Source of the DNA: Polytrichum commune
Lineage: Eukaryota; Streptophyta; Polytrichopsida; Polytrichales; Polytrichaceae
Length of the DNA stretch: 64,000 bases
Direction of reading: 5' to 3'
Assembly (NCBI GenBank): GCA_950295325.1
Contig: OX485806.1
Span: 41,850,001-41,914,000, forward strand
In this document: positions 58,275 to 64,000 of the stretch, piece after piece
How positions within the stretch are numbered: the stretch's first letter is position 1
Layout of the letters: each line of letters opens with the position of its first letter
The notes under the pieces: generated by a model
Told to the model about the DNA's origin: nothing
The model's database searches: none
Seen by the model: only the letters and a program-made list of their open reading frames with translations
Position numbers and translations under genes: made by a program

Positions 58275-58608
58275 CGCGGTATCAGGGCATGGGTTCAATA
58301 TTTGAGCTAACACTTGGAGGAAGAAATGGCTATTAAATGTACGAGTTATGATGGTGAGTCCGGGAAAGGTTGTGACGCTCAAATTATAACAAGGATCATG
58401 TACAAGTGAATTTTTACCATACCATTGATTATATGACAATGGTGGGGATTATGGTGGATTTGGTAAAAAACATGGAAAAATCCTCGCAAACCTTGAAAAA
58501 TATTTGAGGGCTAAAGTACTAAATGCACCCATTACCTTGGATGGTGGTAATGTTGGATTGAAATTCCAATTCAAAAATGCTTTGACGGTGATGACCTTGG
58601 TGCAAATG
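58275..58608 (+). mobile_element. Primer-binding site and gag-region remnant of family Y
   Basis: Directly after the LTR comes ggtatcagggcatgggttc, close to the usual plant primer-binding site TGGTATCAGAGC complementary to initiator-Met tRNA. The following 300 bp has short open stretches (e.g. TIDYMTMVGIMVDLVKNMEK) compatible with the start of gag but no diagnostic motif. It ends at a reverse Y fragment. This identifies Y as an LTR retrotransposon family. Confidence 0.72.
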
Positions 58609-58751
58609 TTGCAACCCTTGCTATCCCCCTTCATAATCTTGTCAATTTTCATTTCTAGCAAAGGTTACAAACACTAATCCTTTGCATTGTGCCATGCTAA
58701 TGGTTAGCTCTTCCTACTGCAGACCTTATAGTTCATTAGAAGGAACCAACT
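58609..58751 (-). mobile_element. Short reverse LTR Y fragment
   Basis: TGTTGCAACCCTTGCTATCCCCC...ggttagctcttcc...ttcattagaaggaaccaac matches the Y 3' end reversed, and is cut off by the following copia LTR. Confidence 0.8.
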
Positions 58752-59000
58752 ATTGGGAAATGAGAGAAGAAAACAAAGAGATCAGCGTAGGAAGCAAGAA
58801 CACAATACACTAGGATTGCATACAATAGAGAGAGTGATTAGCTCCTCCCCTTATACCTTTATTTATATGTATGGATTAGGACGAGCGTTGACAACCCATA
58901 TGAAACAATGTCGCCGATGCAACCTAACACTATCCTCCAATACTCCCACTTTGCGAGGTGGCATTGTAGTTCAACCCCAAACACTATATTCGTTAAATTG
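58752..59000 (-). mobile_element. Copia-type LTR, second copy, with polypurine tract
   Basis: It starts tattgggaaatgag and aligns with 56771-56963 across its length (gagtgattagctcctcc, ttgacaacccatatg, cctaacactatcctccaata). It is followed by the reversed polypurine tract (ctcccacttt) and about 50 bp of internal sequence. Confidence 0.78.
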
Positions 59001-59512
59001 AGACTTTCTCTAGTCTCAAATTAATATATGGATCAAACAACATGAAGATGCCTGAAACTATATTGTCAACAATCTCAAATATATTAAATGTTCTAATATC
59101 CCACACCTATGATGTGCAGACATAAGCACATATGGTAGAGCACTCAACACCAATTTCATTAACAAAAACACATTGGGTAGAGCACTCCAAACAAGTTTCA
59201 CCCAAAAATATATATATAATGATTTCTATTATTAGCATGCTCCATAGAATATAGACATTGCAACATACAAAGTGCATGTAATAAATGCATATTTTTTCAA
59301 TGGACAATTTAGTCCCAAACTTAATAAAAAAATGAACTTCACATTTGTATTGAAATATAGTAAATGGATATTCATCCAACTCCAAAACAATATAGTATTC
59401 GTAAGTTCTACCCAAACTCTGCCCCAATTTTGAAGAGCACACATATGAGTAATATATGTTCGTAGAATTACTGTTTACACTATAATCATGCTAACACAAT
59501 CCTACCAACTTC
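59001..59512. other. AT-rich spacer
   Basis: No supported gene. Overlapping minus-strand frames at 59107-59444 have no domain. It may include the 3' untranslated region of the DUF7869 gene. Confidence 0.4.
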
Positions 59513-62500
59513 TCATTCAACGTGGGTTGCTTCTTCTGCGATCCGAGCAAGGTTGTCTTTTGCAAAAGTTATGTACTTTTGAGGGATGGACACTGATCCA
59601 CTATGATTTTTCCGTGGTTTCCATGCTATGAATATGGAATCTGTATCTACCCAAGATGGACCGTGCTCAGAATCCACCTTCCACCGAAAGTTAGGGTTTG
59701 TATCCCAGCCTGTATAATGCCGAATCACATCTTCATTCCTTGCCGTCGGTCGGTAGTACTCCACTTGTATTTGTCGAAAATGAGGGCTGGAAGTTACAAA
59801 ATTGGGTTTGGACAAAGCTCTTGCCACCCACACTGGCTTCACATATGTCTCGTCTCCAGGACGCAAAATGAGCATATATCCTTCATGACAATCCACTGCA
59901 ATGCGGAAAGATGGTGGCGGACGACTACTAGCAGGCCCCACGTAATGGTCGTCCACATCAAACTCCTCTCGAACCTCTCCATTTCCCAAAAGACTAGCCT
60001 TTGAAGCTTGTACATCGACTCGTGTTTGTGGCCAAAATCCATGCCTCAAAGTATGAGGGCTATCTTGGTGGAGGTCTACCAAGGCGGCACGAACACGTGT
60101 CCAATAATGTATCCAACTCCCATAACGATGCCAACATGATCCGCCAACATCCGCTATCTTCAAACTCTCCCAATATTGTATGAAGCCTGATATACCTTTC
60201 AAAATATCCTCCAAATTCTTCATGGCTATTGGCTTACAAGGGCTAGGCTCCCCATCCGGTAACATGGTCTTCCCATCCGCATCCACGCGCCACACAAGAA
60301 GACCCTCCGGCGGGCTCCAGTCTTGTGTCGTGCACAACAACTTGTATTGCATGGCCGGGACACCATCGTCACGCATGTAGAACCGGAATTGTTGTGCCTT
60401 CGTATGCCCGATCAATTGGTGAGCTCCACTTCGAATATAAGGTTCTATAAATGCCTTGAAGTCTGGCACCTCCTCAATCATATGGGGGATGACGGGAACG
60501 TTCTCCAAATCCATGTACGACTTCATCAATAATGGGATTGTAGGAAAATCCTCCTCCCGCAACTTCATGCTCCACCGCCCAAAAGATGCATCAATATCAT
60601 CGTGCGTGTGGCCTACCAATAGGAAGGACACAAAAACCTCCTTGAAAATGCCTTTCGCAACCAACAACGACCAATATGCAAATACATATCTGCTTTTATT
60701 GTCCTTGGCACAATTGTCCAATTGGACACGCAAAGTTGGAGGCAACTTCTTGGCAATCACGGGTTCATTGGGTGGCTCGGGCAACGAATGCAAGCATACA
60801 TCTTTTCCATCCAACACCACTTCATATAAAGGTGTTGAACCCGTGTTCTCAAATAACAATCCTGAAGAATAGGCTGGTGGTTTCTCTAAATCACGTAAAA
60901 GCCTTGCAAATGATCCTATCGTGTGGTTTGAATCCGCTGGATACAAATCAAGAGCATAATGAGCAAACTTGACATCACCGTGTCCATGTGCAATCATTCC
61001 TGCAATGCCAACCCAACGTGATTAGCATCTATGTATGAATAAACCATTATGAAGGAATCCATGTTCTCCAGTACATCACGGAATAAAAAACCACAACATT
61101 TAGGGTATGTCATGACATTGTTTCGAAGTTCACCTGTAACCGATACAGGCAACTTAAAAAACCCATCCGTGGCCTTGATTCGATTTGCAAAACATGGGGA
61201 GGCTGTTTTGGCATGGTCCATTTTGTCATGGATGACCGTAAGAACCTCTAAGGGCCTGGAGATGGACAAAGCTCTATTTGTGTAGTAATCATTACGGTGT
61301 GCCTCTTGCATGTTTACGTGCTTGAAATAGTTCAATTGATGCGCTGCATATGACTCGGTACCCATCGTGTGTGCATCCCGGTGGCGCTTCAACTTCTCGC
61401 AATTAGAGCACCTGGCAAATTTGTCCCCTCGTCTTTTTGTAATGTATTCGCTAAAGTTTTGTTTCTTGATTGCACTTAATTTTGACAATGAAATTGGCTC
61501 CAACCCAATCTTCTCGCCAACTGCATTAACGTCCAACAATATGTCTTTCCATTTTGTGCCTGTGGGAAGAACTTTCTCCACAACCTTTTCACCGGTTGTG
61601 AGTGTGCGTGTTTTGTGCGGCATTGCATCAGCAAGGGGGACAATGATGGTTGCTAGAGTTGCCGTTGCTTGCCTTGTTGCTTCCCTAGGTTTCTTTAAAC
61701 CCACGTTCCCATGGTGACGGGACCGGCGGCCTTCCTTGGCATAAGCAGCTTGTCTATAGAAGTCCGCCTTCGACACACCGTAAATGGTGTACCATGCCTT
61801 ACAACACACGTCTATGCTTTCAATGGTGATTACCTTGCGACCCGTCCCATTCACATGTATTGCCCTATGGACATCAAGTTTTTTTGTGGATCTTAGACGA
61901 AAATCTCCAAGCCACATTTCTTCACGGATGGCCTTCAATTTATCCCTTGGAAACAATTGGCAACAACAATGCACACAACAATCCTTTGTGGCAACTTCTC
62001 TTATGGACTCCTCCCCAAGCAGCCTTTGACGTTTACAATCAGTTGCAGATGGAGAAGGACGTGCCACAGTATCGTACTTTCTTTGACCCTTGCGTGGCCG
62101 CATGTTTGATTGCATTTCCTTTTCGAGTTGCATGTGTCGTTGCTCATGTTCACGCAAGCTAACTCCATCAGTCGTGACATTCCTCAATGGCCACCTGCGG
62201 AGGGAGAACCTATGAGTGGGATCCACCTCAGAAGAAACGAGTGACTCCAATATGACAATCCCAACGTCCTCGGTGCCAAGCAGATTTTGATCAATGCAAT
62301 CTTGTGGATGGGTGTTACGACAGATACCCTCCGCCACAACAACCCCATTGTCATTAAGAAGTAACACATCCAAATTCACCCATGAAGCTCTTGAAAGCAC
62401 GGCACACTCTGGAATGGGACAGTATATGTATATGGAACGCGAAGGTATATCGAAATGCTCTTCATCTGAACTCTCATCCATAGTAGCCTCCCCGACAATG

Positions 62501-62640
62501 TCTAGCTCTTCCTCAGATGCAGATGGCCAAGTGGCCATGTCTTCTCCAGACGAATACCCTCTTCCAGTATACCCATCCATTTTGCCTACACACATGAACA
62601 TGGAACCTTGTAAAGAATTGACAAAAGCTATAGGGTCCAA
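59513..62640 (-). CDS. DUF7869-family transposon protein, copy 2, two exons, apparently intact
   Basis: Exon 1 (62640-61134) and exon 2 (60999-59513) join across a 134-bp intron (61000-61133) into one 997-residue frame; the junction gives PVSVT-GMIAHGHGD. Visible parts: an acidic Ser-rich N-terminus; a Cys cluster CCVHCCCQLFPRDK (~residue 215); CSNCEKLKRHRD (~405); the HDKMDHAKT block; and in exon 2 the family hallmarks VQLDNCAKDNKSRYVFAYW and LLVGHTHDDIDASFGRWS (~630-690). The start at 62640 (MDPIAFVNSLQG) is the first Met; the decayed paralogue aligns from GSMF onwards. DUF7869 proteins are common, repeat-like and of unknown function; a nuclease/transposase role is my inference from the conserved D/H/N motifs and from the mobile setting. 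A palindrome array lies 110 bp upstream. Confidence 0.85.
61000..61133 (-). other. Intron of the DUF7869 gene copy 2
   Basis: Donor: GTTACAG|GTGAACTTCG. Acceptor: TTGGCATTGCAG|GAATG. Removing it fuses two frames that otherwise overlap by ATGA. The paralogous decayed copy has matching sequence at about 22280-22405 with its own acceptor-like cccttag, which supports an ancestral intron. Confidence 0.88.
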
Positions 62641-62751
62641 TAGAAAAACACAGAAACCTTATCAATTTCGATATCCAGAAAATACTCAACAATTTGTTGT
62701 ATGAATATTATATCGATGGGTTCCAAAAAGATGGAGCGCACAACAGTTTAT

Positions 62752-63670
62752 TCAGGATCCGTCTATGCACATCCCCATTGTGTGCATGAGGGTGGGTTTG
62801 GGTCGAGCAACCCAAACCTCGTGATAGGATGGGCCTGCTAATCCAGGCCCAACCCGTGACAGGGGTGGGTTTGGGTCGCTCGACCCAAACCTCACAATGG
62901 AGGTGGGTTTGGGTCGCTCGACCCAAACCTCACAATGGAGGTGTGTTTGGGTCGAGCGACCCAAACCTCGTGACAGGATGGGCCTGGTAATCCAGACCCA
63001 GCCCTTGATAGGGGTGGGTTTGGGTTGCTCGACCCAAACCTCGTGACAGGATGGGCCTGGTAATCCAGACCCAGCCCTTGATAGGGGTGGGTTTGGGTCG
63101 CTCGACCCAAACCTCGTGACAGGATGGGCCTGCTAATCCAGGCCCAACCCCTGACAGGGGTGGGTTTGGGTCGCTCGCCCCAAACCTCACAATGGAGGTG
63201 TGTTTGGGTCGTGCGACCCAAACCTCATGACAGGATGGGCCTGGCAATCCAGGCCCAGCGCGTGATAGCGGTGGGTTTGGGTCGCTCGACCCAAACCTCA
63301 TAATGGAGGTGGGTTTGGGTCGAGCGACCCAAACCTCGTGACAGGATGGGCCTGCTAATCCAGGCCCAACCCGTGACAGGGGTGGGTTTGGGTCGCTCGA
63401 CCCAAACCTCACAATGGAGGTGTGTTTGGGTCGAGCGACCCAAACCTTGTTACAGGATGGGCCTGCTAATCCAGGCCCAACCCGTGAGAGGGGGTGGGTT
63501 TGGGTCGAGCGACCCAAACCTCGTGACAGGATGGGCTTGCTAATCCAGGCCCAGCCCGTGATAGGGGTGGGTTTGGGTCGCTCGACCCAAACCTCACTAT
63601 GGGGGTGGGTTTGGGTCGAGCGACCCAAACCTCACTATGGGGGTGGGTTTGGGTCGAGCGACCCAAACAT
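62752..63670. repeat. Tandem palindromic array upstream of DUF7869 copy 2
   Basis: About 16 palindromes TTTGGGTCG(a/c)(g)CGACCCAAA are separated by two spacer types: a short cctcacaatggaggtggg and a longer cctcgtgacaggatgggcctg plus ctaatccaggcccaacccg. Arms are almost invariant while the two central base pairs vary (gagc or gctc). Open frames up to 232 codons across the array (62930-63628) are repeat artefacts. Copies at 12985-13590 and 3741-3764 share the arms. Confidence 0.93.
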
Positions 63671-64000
63671 TCCGCAAATTCCGCCTTAAATTGCGGTAAT
63701 CTTCCATATTCAGCTACGTGGATACTAATTGGAAGAATTCAGGCCGTGCATGGCTGTTGTAATTAGCTACTCATCAACGGATGCATACACGAACCTTGCA
63801 CTCCACCACTACTTGAGAGAGCTTGCAACCATTTCAGAATGGAGAGATGAGAAAAAAAGAGCAAAGTTTGGGGGGTTTGGTACTTTATACTACCCGCCTC
63901 CGCCTTGGCCTTCCTCTTTGGATCCCTTTCCAGCCTGAACGTAAACCCTAAACCTAAGTTCAAACCTTCTGACAGAATTTCCCGCTTCTTGTTGGTAATA
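63671..64000. other. Right edge, unassigned
   Basis: It holds a plus-strand frame at 63729-63938 (MEEFRPCMAVVISYSSTDAY...) and an overlapping minus-strand frame at 63763-63963. Neither has a recognised domain, so no gene is called. The stretch is less repetitive than what precedes it and could be the outer flank of the DUF7869 element or part of a host gene. Confidence 0.4.

Noticed and set aside
60994..60997. ATGA overlap of two long frames, as in translationally coupled bacterial genes
   Set aside because: An intron with good donor and acceptor joins both frames into one family-consistent protein, and the decayed paralogue has the matching intron.
62930..63628. A 232-codon minus-strand frame with repeated RSTQTH/VWVERPKPT words
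   Set aside because: It is the translation of the palindromic tandem array; unit length and lack of stops explain the long frame.

Overview
The window is eukaryotic nuclear DNA from a large, transposon-packed genome, most likely a streptophyte (a bryophyte, lycophyte, fern, conifer or charophyte; I cannot narrow it further). The signs are spliceosomal introns of about 90-140 bp with GT...AG ends, plant-type Ty3 and Ty1 retrotransposon remnants, a MULE-like SWIM-domain transposase family, long AT-rich gene-free tracts and layered insertions. I see no prokaryotic operons, no rRNA or tRNA gene, and no clear single-copy host gene.

Layout. 1-13 kb: gene-poor DNA with copies of a ~1 kb LTR (called Y here, termini TGTTGCGCACC...GGTTGCGACA), a second LTR-like repeat (X, TGTTCACC...GAGCTCTACA), and a decayed minus-strand gene region (gamma, about 2.2-5.7 kb) marked by small palindromes. 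13-29 kb: a decayed DUF7869-type gene (copy 1) cut apart by nested LTR elements: X carrying a Y insert; a Ty3 element (A) carrying solo LTR B; and LTR C. More Y pieces and a second solo LTR B follow. 29.2-40.1 kb: element alpha. 40.1-44.4 kb: the rest of repeat X, an intact solo Y LTR with target-site duplication, and AT-rich DNA. 44.4-55.0 kb: element beta. 55-59 kb: Y, A-type and copia-type LTR debris, including a primer-binding site. 59.5-63.7 kb: a nearly intact two-exon DUF7869 gene (copy 2) with a large array of palindromic repeats upstream.

The main discovery candidate is the alpha/beta element. Both copies have the same two divergent genes: a minus-strand gene joining a ParB/Srx-like domain (DGNHR motif) to a circularly permuted N4/N6-type DNA methyltransferase domain, and a plus-strand SWIM zinc-finger MULE-like transposase gene with a conserved intron. 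Beta is bounded by inverted repeats containing GCTAC..TGTGAGCGGTG and by an identical 11-bp direct repeat (TGTCGCGACCC), so it reads as one 10,580-bp DNA transposon. Alpha keeps the right-hand terminal repeat and sits inside repeat X. I read this as a plant DNA transposon that carries its own DNA methyltransferase, possibly to mark its own DNA or to modulate silencing. Both copies here carry stops and frameshifts.

The second theme is the DUF7869 family. Copy 2 joins into one ~997-residue reading frame once a 134-bp intron is removed. Both copies have tandem arrays of TTTGGGTCG..CGACCCAAA palindromes just upstream, which suggests that the palindromes belong to this mobile unit.
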